Source of the DNA: Psychroflexus longus
GTDB taxonomy: Bacteria; Bacteroidota; Bacteroidia; Flavobacteriales; Flavobacteriaceae
Length of the DNA stretch: 64,000 nucleotides
Direction of reading: 5' to 3'
NCBI RefSeq assembly: GCF_020164595.1
Contig: NZ_JAIQZE010000004.1
Location: forward strand, 1-64,000
Shown here: in pieces, positions 43,990-52,907 of the stretch
How positions within the stretch are numbered: position 1 is the first letter of the stretch
Layout of the letters: every line of letters begins with the position of its first letter
Notes under the pieces: model-generated
Databases searched by the model: none
The model's input: the letters and a program-made list of their open reading frames with translations, nothing else
Told to the model about the DNA's origin: nothing
Made by a program: the position numbers and the translations under genes

Positions 43990-45195
43990 ATGAAAATTGG
44001 ACTTATCAAAGAGCGCAAAAACCCACCAGATCGCCGAGTTGTCTTTTTACCACAAAAAGCAGCCGAAGTCCAAAGTCAGTTTAAGGGTTTACAATTTGTC
44101 GTAGAGCCTTCAGACATTCGTATATTTTCAGATGAAGCCTACGCCAAAGCAGGTCTTGATGTTTCAGAAGATCTATCAGCTTGTGATGTACTTTTAGGGG
44201 TCAAGGAAGTTCCCATAGAGGCACTGATTCCAAATAAATCCTACTTTTTCTTCTCCCATACCATCAAAAAACAACCCTATAACAGAGACTTACTCAAAGC
44301 CGTTTTAGATAAAAACATAGAATTGTATGATCATGAGGTCATCACAGGAATCAATGGCAACCGGTTGATAGGTTTTGGGCGATATGCAGGATTGGTTGGC
44401 GCTTACAATGGTTTTAGAGCCTTGGGTTTACGCGACGAACTTTTTGACTTACCCAAAGTTGAAAATCTTCCAGATTTGGATGCTTTAAAGCAAGAACTCG
44501 ACAACATCAAAATTCCTAACCTCAAAATCTGTCTCTCGGGACTTGGAAAAGTTGCTAGAGGAGCAAAAGAAATTCTAGATTATCTTCAAATTAAAGAAGT
44601 TGGAGTAGAGGAATACCTTCATTTAACATTCGATGAAGCAGTTTATACAGTGATAGACGTCTTAGATTACAACAAGCGTAAAGATGGTCAGCAAGGAAAA
44701 ATTTCAGAATTTTTCTTAGATCCAACTCCTTACGAATCTAATTTCATGCGTTTTGCTAAAGTGACTGATTATTTTATAGCTGGTCATTTCTATGGCGATA
44801 ATGCACCGTATTTGTTCACCAGAGAAGATGCAAAAAAACCAGATTTTAAAATTGATTTGATCGCCGATATTAGTTGTGATATCGATGGACCAGTAGCATC
44901 CACCATTCGGCCGTCTACTATCGCCGAGCCTTTTTACGGCTATAATGCTAAAACCGAATCTGAAGTTGACTTTGATGCTGAAGGAGCCATAACAGTTATG
45001 GCCGTCGATAATTTACCTTGTGAATTACCCAAAGATGCCAGTGAAGGCTTTGGAGAAATGTTCGCCGAGCATGTCATTCCAGCTTTTTTCAATGGAGATT
45101 TAGATGGGATTTTAGATCGGGCAAGAATGACTAAACATGGAAAACTGACATCTAGATATACTTATTTAAAAGATTTTGTCGACGAAAAAGAATAG
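43990..45195 (+). CDS. Saccharopine dehydrogenase (NAD, lysine-forming type)-like
   Basis: A 401-residue protein with an AlaDh/PNT N-terminal domain (MKIGLIKERKNPPDRRVVFLPQKA) and a Rossmann C-terminal domain. The order of motifs, including SHTIKKQPYNRDLLKAVLDKNIELYDHEVI, SGLGKVARGAKEIL and DISCDIDGPVASTIRPSTIAEPFYGY, fits the LYS1-type enzyme that links lysine, 2-oxoglutarate and saccharopine. It therefore probably works in lysine degradation or interconversion. It stands alone, though the basic-amino-acid decarboxylase cluster lies a few kilobases upstream. Confidence 0.82.
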   Translation: MKIGLIKERKNPPDRRVVFLPQKAAEVQSQFKGLQFVVEPSDIRIFSDEAYAKAGLDVSEDLSACDVLLGVKEVPIEALIPNKSYFFFSHTIKKQPYNRDLLKAVLDKNIELYDHEVITGINGNRLIGFGRYAGLVGAYNGFRALGLRDELFDLPKVENLPDLDALKQELDNIKIPNLKICLSGLGKVARGAKEILDYLQIKEVGVEEYLHLTFDEAVYTVIDVLDYNKRKDGQQGKISEFFLDPTPYESNFMRFAKVTDYFIAGHFYGDNAPYLFTREDAKKPDFKIDLIADISCDIDGPVASTIRPSTIAEPFYGYNAKTESEVDFDAEGAITVMAVDNLPCELPKDASEGFGEMFAEHVIPAFFNGDLDGILDRARMTKHGKLTSRYTYLKDFVDEKE

Positions 45196-45403
45196 TTGAA
45201 AATCATTAATTTTGAATTAACAATTTCAAAATTGACTCCTGAACAATGTTTAGAAGCCCTGATTCAATTTAATGAAGTTTTTACTAAGTGTTTTATCCAT
45301 AGGTTTTGACTGCGCTCGACCTACCATAATCCTGAATCAATATTCTTTTTTTGAATTTCTTAATAAATCGAATCTCTATTATCTGAAATCTAACTTCTAA
45401 ACT

Positions 45404-46027
45404 TTAGTATTCAATTATAGTTTCCTCCTGAGAACGTCTTACTTTTTTGAAGTCAGCAAATTTGTCATCTTTGGCACGATATCCAATTGGTAAAACCAAT
45501 GCTGAAGACAAATCCTTTTCCTTTAATCCTAAGATATCATCGTAAGCAGAGCTTACAAATCCTTCCATTGGGCAAGCATCAATTTTTTCAGCAGCACAAA
45601 CAGTCAAAAGATTACCCATTGCTAAATAAGCTTGGTTTTTGCCCCATTCCTTTATGTCTTGCTCGCTTCTTTTGTCAAAATCTTTAATGAGAAATTCACG
45701 AAAGGGATTAACTATTTCATCTTTTACATTTCTGATTTCTTTTTGTAATTCAAAAATGTGTCTGATGAACTTCTCATCTATAGTGTTTTCAATACAAATA
45801 ACTAAAACATGAGAAGCTGTTTTGACTTGAATTTGATTATAACTATGTTCGAATAATTTATTTTTTAGTTCTTGGCTTTTTATAACAACCAACTTTAAAG
45901 GCTGAAGCCCGTATGAAGTTGGAGTTAAATTAAAAGCATTTTTTAAAAGCTCGATCTTATCTGAATCTATGATTTTAGACTCATCAAATTTCTTAGTTGC
46001 ATACCTCCACTCTAATGCATTAATCAT
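45404..46027 (-). CDS. Nitroreductase-family NAD(P)H-dependent oxidoreductase
   Basis: A flavin-dependent reductase of about 207 residues, of the NfsB/YfkO-like nitroreductase group. It starts MINALEWRYATKKFDESK, with the FMN-phosphate RYATKKF motif, and has TPTSYGLQPLKLVVI and a late CPMEGFVSSAYDDILGL block. Such enzymes reduce quinones, nitro compounds or pterin-like molecules. I start at the ATG at 46027 rather than at 46045, which adds six residues before the family's normal beginning. The next gene on this strand, upstream, is a pterin dehydratase. Confidence 0.88.
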   Translation of the reverse strand: MINALEWRYATKKFDESKIIDSDKIELLKNAFNLTPTSYGLQPLKLVVIKSQELKNKLFEHSYNQIQVKTASHVLVICIENTIDEKFIRHIFELQKEIRNVKDEIVNPFREFLIKDFDKRSEQDIKEWGKNQAYLAMGNLLTVCAAEKIDACPMEGFVSSAYDDILGLKEKDLSSALVLPIGYRAKDDKFADFKKVRRSQEETIIEY

Positions 46028-46108
46028 ATCCAATCTTTTTGGCAAATATAGAATTATGATTTTTACAGTGTTTAACTTTTGAAATAATTAACTCAACTTT
46101 TGTTAAAA

Positions 46109-46393
46109 CTAGGCAGAGATGATTTCTTCTATCTTTTCAGCTAATTTAAAATCTTTGTCAGTAACTCCACCTGCATCGTGTGTAGATAAAGAAATTTCCA
46201 AATTATTGTAAACATTAAACCAGTTGGGATGGTGTTGCTGAGCTTCAGCTTCAAAAGCAATTCTTGTCATGGCAGAGAAGGCTTCTTTAAAGTTTTCAAA
46301 TTCTAGTTTGGTGTGGATGGCATTTTCATTGTAAGTCCAACCTTCAAACTTTTCTAATCTTGCTTCTATTTCTGCGTCTTGTAACGGTTTCAT
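46109..46393 (-). CDS. phhB: 4a-hydroxytetrahydrobiopterin dehydratase
   Basis: A 94-residue pterin-4a-carbinolamine dehydratase, which regenerates pterin cofactor after aromatic amino acid hydroxylation. The signature QQHHPNWFNVYNNLEISLSTHD with the two histidines and the following GGVTDKDF is complete. No phenylalanine hydroxylase gene is in the window. It is on the same strand as the RmlD-like gene and may be part of a loose minus-strand operon. Confidence 0.93.
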   Translation of the reverse strand: MKPLQDAEIEARLEKFEGWTYNENAIHTKLEFENFKEAFSAMTRIAFEAEAQQHHPNWFNVYNNLEISLSTHDAGGVTDKDFKLAEKIEEIISA

Positions 46394-46441
46394 ATCTTTT
46401 TATTTACAATTTACAATATTCAACGGGGAACAAACTAGTGT

Positions 46442-47248
46442 TTATGAAAGTTTCACAGAATTTTTTAACACTTCGTCTATACTAATTTGCAAGTTTTTTG
46501 GGAGTATATTTTCTTTCGGAATTACAGCAATGTATCGATCTTCATTAGAATTATAAACGCTCTTGAAAATCGGATTTTCAAGATGTAATCCTTTTAAGAT
46601 TTCATACACTAATTCTTTATGGTGTATCAAATCTTTACTGCCGAGATGAAAAACCCCTTCTAGGTCTCTGTTAATTATATAATGTACTTGCTGAACAAAC
46701 TTATCATGAGTTGTTGCATTCATCACTACATTGGGGAAAACTTCAATAGCTTCTTTGATATTATGAAGAACGTTTAATTCTTTTACTCTGGGAGAGTTAT
46801 GACCATATATCATTGGTAACCTCACTATGTTGTAGAGATGATTAGGCAGCCTTAGTAAAGCATTTTCAATTTTGATTTTAAATCTTCCATAAACACTGTC
46901 AGACAGCGTTTTATCATATTCATATGAAGGATAATTGGTGAAGACATCAAATACGTTTGCAGATGATATGAAGATCAATTTTTTCTGAAATCTGATCAGG
47001 TAATCAATGATTTCAAAATGACTATGTACTTGTGCTGTAAAATCACCTCTTATAGCGGAGATAATTATATCTGGAGCAAGTTCATTAAGCAGTAGACTAA
47101 CAGATTCAGTTTCTGTATCCCACTGGAACATGCGTTTGTTTTTATCCAATGTAGAATTGTCTCTGGAGTATGTTCCGTAGACATCATAATATGGCGATAA
47201 TTCTTTGAATAAAGCGTTTCCTAGGAAGCCGCTGGCTCCCAAAATCAA
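46442..47248 (-). CDS. RmlD/SDR-like NAD-dependent sugar epimerase or reductase
   Basis: An extended SDR protein of about 268 residues with the nucleotide-binding LGASGFLGNALF, a serine in FISSANVFDV, and YGRFKIKIE holding the YxxxK catalytic pair. It resembles dTDP-4-dehydrorhamnose reductase-like proteins, but no sugar-nucleotide genes are near. Its start is unclear. No ATG lies in frame upstream before a stop; the frame continues back as KHSKKILILGASGF, and the TTG at 47248 would cut off the first beta strand. A non-AUG start or a mutated start codon are the options. Confidence 0.72.
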   Translation of the reverse strand: MILGASGFLGNALFKELSPYYDVYGTYSRDNSTLDKNKRMFQWDTETESVSLLLNELAPDIIISAIRGDFTAQVHSHFEIIDYLIRFQKKLIFISSANVFDVFTNYPSYEYDKTLSDSVYGRFKIKIENALLRLPNHLYNIVRLPMIYGHNSPRVKELNVLHNIKEAIEVFPNVVMNATTHDKFVQQVHYIINRDLEGVFHLGSKDLIHHKELVYEILKGLHLENPIFKSVYNSNEDRYIAVIPKENILPKNLQISIDEVLKNSVKLS

Positions 47249-47288
47249 TATTTTTTTAGAATGTTTGATAATCCTTGTTTTTCTAAAT

Positions 47289-47325
47289 GAATTGAGCCAT
47301 TCCTAAACTAGAAATGGCTCAATTC
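47289..47325. terminator. Long hairpin between gcvT and the RmlD-like gene
   Basis: GAATTGAGCCATT (47289-47301) and AATGGCTCAATTC (47313-47325) form a perfect 13-base stem with an 11-base loop. A T-run follows on the plus strand (CTTTTTTT) and an A-run precedes it on the minus strand. It probably ends or attenuates minus-strand transcription from gcvT, although the T-tract there is poor. Confidence 0.5.
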
Positions 47326-47342
47326 TCTAGCTTTTTTTAAAG

Positions 47343-48425
47343 CTATTTCTTGTAAAATGGCGGTTTTACAATAATAGCTTTCACTTGTTTTTTTCTAATT
47401 TGTATGAAAATTTTATTTCCAAATTTTGCCTCTTCTGCGGTAACATAACCCATGCCAATTGCTTTTTTGAGGCTAGGTGACATAGTTCCAGAGGTGACAT
47501 GTCCTATACTATCTCCATCTGAATTTACCAATTCATATCCATGTCTTGGAATTCCCTTTTCTAAGACTTCAAAAGCAACCAATTTTCTTGATGGCCCACT
47601 TTCTTTTTCTTTTTTAAGAGCTTCCGCATTGATAAAGTCTTTGGTGAATTTGGTAATCCAGCCCAATTTTGCTTCTATTGGAGAAGTAGTTTCGTCAATA
47701 TCGTTACCATAAAGACACATTCCCATTTCTAATCTCAAAGTGTCTCTTGCAGCCAGACCTATAGGTTGAATACCATAGTCTTTACCAGCTTCCAGGACAG
47801 AAGCCCAGATTTGTTCCGCGTCTTTATTTTTGAAATAAATCTCGAAACCACCACTTCCTGTGTAACCAGTGGCTGAAATAATTACTTCCTCAGCACCACC
47901 GAATTCTCCGACTTCAAAATGATAAAATTTAATATCTGATAAATTATGTGGTGAAATGCTCTGCATGGCTTCCACTGCTTTAGGTCCTTGTATGGCCAAA
48001 AGTGAATACTCATCAGATAGGTCTGATAATTTTGCATCAAAAGAGTTGTGAGAATTGACCCACTCCCAGTCTTTCTGAATATTGGAAGCGTTCACAACCA
48101 TCATGAATTTTTCATCATTGAATTTATAGATGATAAGGTCATCTATAATTCCCCCTGATGTATTTGGCATACAAGTATATTGCGCCTGACCGTCTACAAG
48201 CTTCGATGCATCGTTGGTTGTAACTTTTTGAATAAGATTTAAAGCTTCATTGCCTTCAACAAAAAATTCTCCCATGTGTGATACATCAAACACGCCTAGG
48301 TGTTTGCGAACAGTTTCATGTTCTTCATTGACACCTGTGTAAGATACTGGCATTTCATAACCTGCAAATGGAACCATTTTGGCACCTAATTGTTGATGTA
48401 TATGATTGAGTGCTGTAGTTTTCAT
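47343..48425 (-). CDS. gcvT: Glycine cleavage system T protein (aminomethyltransferase)
   Basis: Transfers the methylene group from the aminomethyl-lipoyl H protein to tetrahydrofolate, releasing ammonia. The 360-residue product has the expected landmarks: [40 protein letters not shown] with the folate-contacting Asp, and [13 protein letters not shown]-like [19 protein letters not shown] start at the ATG at 48425 ([12 protein letters not shown]). An upstream frame from 48473 adds 16 residues, including part of the promoter region. I looked for a glycine riboswitch in the leader but the space is too short. Confidence 0.95.
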   Translation of the reverse strand: MKTTALNHIHQQLGAKMVPFAGYEMPVSYTGVNEEHETVRKHLGVFDVSHMGEFFVEGNEALNLIQKVTTNDASKLVDGQAQYTCMPNTSGGIIDDLIIYKFNDEKFMMVVNASNIQKDWEWVNSHNSFDAKLSDLSDEYSLLAIQGPKAVEAMQSISPHNLSDIKFYHFEVGEFGGAEEVIISATGYTGSGGFEIYFKNKDAEQIWASVLEAGKDYGIQPIGLAARDTLRLEMGMCLYGNDIDETTSPIEAKLGWITKFTKDFINAEALKKEKESGPSRKLVAFEVLEKGIPRHGYELVNSDGDSIGHVTSGTMSPSLKKAIGMGYVTAEEAKFGNKIFIQIRKKQVKAIIVKPPFYKK

Positions 48426-48594
48426 ATGTTTTTTTTCGTTCGCAAATTTAAGATTAAAATAAAGATTGAGCACTTTTCAATTAGATTTCATTTCCAGATG
48501 AGCACCTTGAAATAATAATTGCAAAGTATTTAAATAAAAATGTAGTTTTATTTCTACTTTTTGTATTTTGGTACTACCAAACCGTCAATCTAAA

Positions 48595-49242
48595 TTGAAG
48601 AAAATAACAAAAATTATTCTAGCCGATGATCACGATGTTGTAAAACATGGGGTTGAAGCCATCATTCGTCAGAATATTTCCGGACCAATCGTTATTAAGG
48701 TAGCTTCAACGAACGAGTTGAGAAACCAACTTTTAGCTCATAAAGACATTGACCTGGTTATTCTTGACATTAAAATGCCAGGAGGAAACACCGTAGATAT
48801 TGTAAAAGATATTAAAGCGAACCATGAAAACATCAAAATACTGATGTATTCTGCTCACGATGAGCCTCAGTATGCTGTAAACTTCATTAGAAATGGAGCT
48901 GATGGTTATCTAAGTAAATCTCAACCTCTAGAGAAAATAGCTTTGGCTATCAAGGTATTGGAAAATGGAAAGCGGTTTGTAGATGAAGCATTTGATGAGG
49001 ATCTCATCAACAGAAAAGGAGAAAAAGACCTTTCCTTATCAAATTTACTTTCTCACAGAGAGTTTCAAATATTGTCTTTGCTTGCCACAGGTAAATCCAA
49101 TATAGATATTTCAGAAGAGCTTAATTTACAAAAATCTACAGTGAGCACTTACAAAAAGAGAATTATGCAAAAACTTAATATTGATAATAATATTGGTTTG
49201 GTAGATGCTTATCGAACTGATTTTAAAATCAGTTCTAACTAA
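48595..49242 (+). CDS. LuxR/NarL-type response regulator
   Basis: A two-domain regulator. The receiver (about 1-125) has the acidic pair ADDHD, phosphoacceptor D in DLVILDIKMP, and the conserved YSA and K in YLSKSQ. The output domain is LuxR-type (LSHREFQILSLLATGKSNIDISEELNLQKSTVSTYKKR pattern). No ATG is available; the TTG at 48595 (reading KKITKIILADDHD) is the best start, with another TTG at 48568. No complete histidine kinase is adjacent. The convergent neighbour, overlapping by 8 bases, is a kinase-dead HisKA protein that could feed it. Confidence 0.88.
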   Translation: MKKITKIILADDHDVVKHGVEAIIRQNISGPIVIKVASTNELRNQLLAHKDIDLVILDIKMPGGNTVDIVKDIKANHENIKILMYSAHDEPQYAVNFIRNGADGYLSKSQPLEKIALAIKVLENGKRFVDEAFDEDLINRKGEKDLSLSNLLSHREFQILSLLATGKSNIDISEELNLQKSTVSTYKKRIMQKLNIDNNIGLVDAYRTDFKISSN

Positions 49243-49918
49243 GTAGATTGTAACTTATCCTGATCACTGATTTTTTCTTACATAAATTTATTTCCACATT
49301 CAAATATTTGCATACATCACTAAAAATTTCTTTCTGTTTCAAAGCTTTTAGCTTATTCTCTAATAATTCAAAGTTTGGGGATTTCTTCTCTAAAATATCT
49401 AAGTTAACTATCATCATCTCATCCAATTCGACAATTTGAATCGAATTAACACCTACTTCCTGCTCAGATAACATGGTAAGTATAAAGCTTATCAAATAGT
49501 TGTTGAGAACAAGATCTGATTTTAATTCTGCTTCAATTTTTCCGATGATGCGATCTTCGGCTAATTTAATTTTAAAATCTTTAAAGCTTGTAATAAGCAT
49601 ATCTTTAATTAGCCAAGATTTTTTCTGCTTTTCAAGTTTTAATTTTGCATCACTGATAATTTGTATAGCATCCTCACTCAATTTGAATGTCGAATTGGCT
49701 ATAACCCTCGTAGTTTCTTTTATGTCATCATTAACATCATCTCCTAGTTGTGAGGTAAGAATATCTGTTGAAAATTTCAGGTAACCTAAAGGTGAAGTTA
49801 AATCATGAGAAACCGTAGAAACTAGAGACTTATAATCATCTTGAATTTTTAAATAGCTGATTCTTAAACTTATATAGTTTTCAAGTTGTGTTTGTGTATC
49901 GAGTTTTTTAGAAATCAA
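49235..49918 (-). CDS. HisKA protein lacking a working ATPase domain (ChpT-like phosphotransferase?)
   Basis: A 227-residue cytoplasmic protein. Residues 25-95 form a dimerisation and phosphotransfer helix pair with H38 in the H-box STVSHDLTSPLGYLKFS. The C-terminal half has the helix-strand order of a HATPase domain, but I find no N-box asparagine, no DxGxG, and no second glycine motif. This layout recalls ChpT-type histidine phosphotransferases, which keep the fold but not ATP binding. It starts at TTG, overlapping the S41 protease stop by 4 bases. Its 3' end overlaps that of the response regulator gene by 8 bases. Confidence 0.7.
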   Translation of the reverse strand: MISKKLDTQTQLENYISLRISYLKIQDDYKSLVSTVSHDLTSPLGYLKFSTDILTSQLGDDVNDDIKETTRVIANSTFKLSEDAIQIISDAKLKLEKQKKSWLIKDMLITSFKDFKIKLAEDRIIGKIEAELKSDLVLNNYLISFILTMLSEQEVGVNSIQIVELDEMMIVNLDILEKKSPNFELLENKLKALKQKEIFSDVCKYLNVEINLCKKKSVIRISYNLLS

Positions 49919-51339
49919 AATGATAATGAATTTGAATCTATATACATACGTTGGTATGTTGGATCAAACATTTGGTTCTCTCCAATTCTATTAACAGGAA
50001 CTTGATTTTTTTCTTGAGATAAAGAAGAGGGAGCAAAACCAGGACTAATTTCCTGTAAAGCTCTATTGAGTAAAAGTTCTTCAGGATCGCCAAGCTTACC
50101 TAGGTTTTCAAAATTTTCTTTTTGTAAAATATCAGGTTCAAGCCCATTAAAAAAATCGGTGAAACCTACTTTATTTGCTGTTTTTAAGATTAAAGGTTGG
50201 ATCGCATAGGTGTGATTTAAGTTGACATCCCTTCTCGTAAAGTCCGGGGAATCATATAAAGTAGCTGAACCTTCAAATTTTCCTTCGGTTGTATCGCCAA
50301 TTTGAATAACGTCGATGTAAGGATTTAGAGCATTGATCAATAGCTCACTCGCAGAGGCGGAGGATGGTGAAGTAAGAACATAAACTCGAGTAAGGTTTAA
50401 GCTGTTAATCGTTTCTCCTGTAGAAATTTCATTATCAAATATGATATCCTCAGGTGAAAAATTTTCATTAAATAGTTGCTTTGCAAAAACTTCACCATTG
50501 AACTGACCCGTGATCATGCTGGATAGATCTTTACAGGTCTCGATACTACCACCAGAATTGTATCTTAAATCCAGAACCAAATCTGTAATACCTTCTGAAG
50601 CAAAATTTGAAAATATTGAATTCAATTCAGCATTAAATGGAGTTCTGAAATTGTTATACATCAAGTATCCAACTTTTTGACCATCCACATCCAGAACCTT
50701 ATGTTCATGAATCGGATTTTCAGTGAGTTGAACTTTATTTAAGCTTATTTCCTGATCTATAGATGTCAAATTACGGTTTTGCAGCTCCGCTATACCAATA
50801 GTATAAGTGTTTGGAGATAAAAGAAGATTAAAATTTGATTCTATTGTCAGCAAATTTCCATCTATTCTATTAAAGATGACACCACGCTCCAAGCCTGCTA
50901 CGTCCGCAGGAGACCCTGGTACAACATATCTTACATATCCAAAAACAGCATTTGTCGTTCCTAATTGATTCAATCCAAAAGCCATACCATTAGACCTGGA
51001 AATACCATCCAGGCTTTGTTCCAAGGTTACAAAATCTGATACGATAAAGCTAAAACGATCTTGCCTTGCAAGAAGAGAGAAGAAAAAGTCTATAGGTGAG
51101 TCTATTCTATTGAGAAAGTCCCTGTAATCCGGTGTGTTTTCAAAACGGTCATCAGCCAAATCTGGAGCATTACTTTTGTAGACATAAAAAACATTCATAG
51201 CCTTCCATATAAAATCTTTTATATTCTCTTGGTTGGCTAACTCATTTATGTTTGAAATGTTATCATCTCTATCGTCCTGGCAGGAAGTTAAAACTAAAGC
51301 ACTAATAAAGCTTATTAGCAGAAATTTATTCATTTTCAT
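49915..51339 (-). CDS. S41-family (tail-specific) protease, lipoprotein
   Basis: A C-terminal-processing-type serine protease of about 474 residues. The leader has a lipobox (LTSCQ). A PDZ-like domain covers roughly 115-205 with VRYVVPGSPADVAGLERG, then the catalytic core: LVLDLRYNSGGSIETC, the nucleophile serine in LTSPSSASASELL, and the general base lysine in TTEGKFEGSAT. It probably acts in the periplasm, perhaps cutting a sensor or outer-membrane protein. It is translationally coupled to the HisKA protein and divergent from the ECF sigma gene. Of two ATGs (51339, 51333) I give the first. Confidence 0.88.
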   Translation of the reverse strand: MKMNKFLLISFISALVLTSCQDDRDDNISNINELANQENIKDFIWKAMNVFYVYKSNAPDLADDRFENTPDYRDFLNRIDSPIDFFFSLLARQDRFSFIVSDFVTLEQSLDGISRSNGMAFGLNQLGTTNAVFGYVRYVVPGSPADVAGLERGVIFNRIDGNLLTIESNFNLLLSPNTYTIGIAELQNRNLTSIDQEISLNKVQLTENPIHEHKVLDVDGQKVGYLMYNNFRTPFNAELNSIFSNFASEGITDLVLDLRYNSGGSIETCKDLSSMITGQFNGEVFAKQLFNENFSPEDIIFDNEISTGETINSLNLTRVYVLTSPSSASASELLINALNPYIDVIQIGDTTEGKFEGSATLYDSPDFTRRDVNLNHTYAIQPLILKTANKVGFTDFFNGLEPDILQKENFENLGKLGDPEELLLNRALQEISPGFAPSSLSQEKNQVPVNRIGENQMFDPTYQRMYIDSNSLSF

Positions 51340-51394
51340 ATACAATCCGAATTTGAGATAAAAATAATCAAATTTGTTTTAGAAATAAGATGAT

Positions 51395-51421
51395 GTAACA
51401 AATCCTTTGTTGTATCGTCTT
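51395..51421 (+). promoter_or_regulatory. ECF-type promoter of the second sigma operon, with palindrome
   Basis: GTAACA (51395-51400), a 15-base spacer and CGTCTT (51416-51421) mirror the element before the first ECF operon. The spacer region also forms the palindrome AACAAA-TCC-TTTGTT (51397-51411). It lies 16 bases upstream of the sigma gene start and within 60 bases of the divergent protease start. Confidence 0.5.
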
Positions 51422-51437
51422 CTTTCAAATAGGTTTT

Positions 51438-51947
51438 ATGACTTCTGAAATTTATTCTCGACAAGTATTACCGCTACAAGATAAAATCTTTAGGTTTTCT
51501 CGTCGTCTTTTATCTTCAGAAGTCACTGCTAAAGATGCGACTCAAGATGTGCTTTTGAAGTTGTGGAAATTGCGAAAACAACTAAACGATATAAAAAACA
51601 TTGAAGCATATGCTATGACAATGACCAAAAACCATTGTTATGACCTTCTTAAATCAAAGCACAGCAGGACTTTAGAGCTTGTTCATAGCAATTATACAAA
51701 GCCAGGTTCTTCCTTAGATTCACAAATTGAAGCTAGAGATGAAGCTAGCATAGTTTCAAAATTGATCAATGAGTTACCAGAACAGCAAAGAGCGATTATT
51801 CAGTTGAGAGATGTGGAGCAATTCTCCAATCAGGAAATAGAAGAAATAATGGGTTTGAACTCAACTTCTGTTCGCGTAGCGCTCTCTAGAGCAAGAAAGA
51901 AAATCATGAATGAATTGAAAAAAACATCAGCTTATGGAATTCAATAA
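51438..51947 (+). CDS. ECF-type RNA polymerase sigma factor
   Basis: A 169-residue sigma-70 family factor with region 2 (about 12-75, ATQDVLLKLWKLRKQL) and region 4 (about 105-160, ELPEQQRAIIQLRDVEQFSNQEIEEIMGLNSTSVRVALSRARKK). It overlaps the following membrane-protein gene by 14 bases, the same overlap as in the operon at 15257, which suggests the two are related modules. It is followed by two DUF4252 genes. Autoregulation through the upstream ECF-type promoter is inferred. Confidence 0.94.
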   Translation: MTSEIYSRQVLPLQDKIFRFSRRLLSSEVTAKDATQDVLLKLWKLRKQLNDIKNIEAYAMTMTKNHCYDLLKSKHSRTLELVHSNYTKPGSSLDSQIEARDEASIVSKLINELPEQQRAIIQLRDVEQFSNQEIEEIMGLNSTSVRVALSRARKKIMNELKKTSAYGIQ

Positions 51948-52365
51948 AGACTATATAAGTGAATTATTGAACTTATATGAAGAGGGAGAGACAAGTCTCA
52001 AGCAGGAGCAGGAGTTGAAGTTATACTTTTCTTCTGAAGTTTATGACAAGGAGTTTGAACCTTATGCAAAGCTTTTTAAGTTTTTTGAACTTGAATCTAA
52101 AACTGAAATGGAAGATCAGGTTACAGGCAATGAAAAAACATCCAGTTCTTTCTGGATCAATATCGCAGCAACACTATGTATTGCCCTGGGAGGACTTTGG
52201 TTTTACGACCACTATCAAACTCAACAGGAAATGAAAGAAGCCAGACAAGCCTTTGAAACTACTCAAAATGCTCTCAATCTCTTATCTAGCAATATGAATG
52301 ATGGTTTGGAAAAATTGGAATATGTCGAAGTATTCAGAACACAGAAAAATAAATTAATAAAATAA
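51934..52365 (+). CDS. Probable membrane anti-sigma factor
   Basis: A 143-residue single-pass protein: acidic cytoplasmic N-terminus (about 1-68, with YISELLNLYEEGETSLKQEQEL), one membrane segment (WINIAATLCIALGGLWFY), and a helical, probably coiled-coil outer part. ATG overlaps the sigma gene by 14 bases. No conserved family motif is obvious to me. The assignment rests on position, size and topology, and on the parallel with the 15807 gene. Confidence 0.7.
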   Translation: MEFNKDYISELLNLYEEGETSLKQEQELKLYFSSEVYDKEFEPYAKLFKFFELESKTEMEDQVTGNEKTSSSFWINIAATLCIALGGLWFYDHYQTQQEMKEARQAFETTQNALNLLSSNMNDGLEKLEYVEVFRTQKNKLIK

Positions 52366-52371
52366 AAAACT

Positions 52372-52905
52372 ATGAAACAAATTAAATTATTGGGTCTTAT
52401 AATGGCCACCGCTTTTATGAGCAAAACAGTGGTTGCTCAAGATTTTAGTAAATATGACAGTGTGAGAGAAGTCAATGCGGTTGTCATAAGCAAAAGCATG
52501 TTTAAACTCATGAGTAAACTGGATTTAGACAGTGAAGATGAAGATATAAAAGCTTATCTCGAACTTGTTGACAATCTTGATGATATTAGAATTTACATGA
52601 CTGAAAGCCCCAAGTATGGTAAACAGCTACAGGGAGATTTTGATGCTTTGAAATCAAAAAACAATTTAGTAGAGTTGATGAAAGTGAAAAGCGAAGGTAA
52701 AAATGTAAATTTTTACATTAAACCTGGCAAGTCAGATGATTTTGTGAATCAACTTTTAATGTTCATTAATTCTACAGAGACCTCAGATACAGAATCTGTT
52801 TTGATGCTCATCAACGGGAATATCGACCTTAAAAATATATCAAAACTTACGAGCCAAATGAATATTCCTGGAGGCAAGTCTTTGGAAAATCTCAAAAATC
52901 AATAG
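52372..52905 (+). CDS. DUF4252 protein, first of a tandem pair
   Basis: A 177-residue exported protein with a signal peptide ending VVAQ23. The DUF4252 pattern is seen in VVISKSMFKLMSKLDLD, LDDIRIYMTES and the late VLMLINGNIDLKNISKLTSQM. The function of the family is unknown, but it is regularly found behind ECF sigma/anti-sigma pairs in Bacteroidota. It starts 6 bases after the anti-sigma gene and ends 2 bases before a second DUF4252-like gene, so all four genes form one operon. Confidence 0.85.
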   Translation: MKQIKLLGLIMATAFMSKTVVAQDFSKYDSVREVNAVVISKSMFKLMSKLDLDSEDEDIKAYLELVDNLDDIRIYMTESPKYGKQLQGDFDALKSKNNLVELMKVKSEGKNVNFYIKPGKSDDFVNQLLMFINSTETSDTESVLMLINGNIDLKNISKLTSQMNIPGGKSLENLKNQ

Positions 52906-52907
52906 AT

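Noticed and set aside
43321-43993. Plus-strand reading frames of 73-75 codons across the tmRNA and repeat region
   Set aside because: They read through the tmRNA gene antisense and the structured repeat, and encode nothing recognisable.
48426-48594. Glycine riboswitch in front of gcvT
   Set aside because: The leader is short and AT-rich and lacks the paired aptamer motifs.
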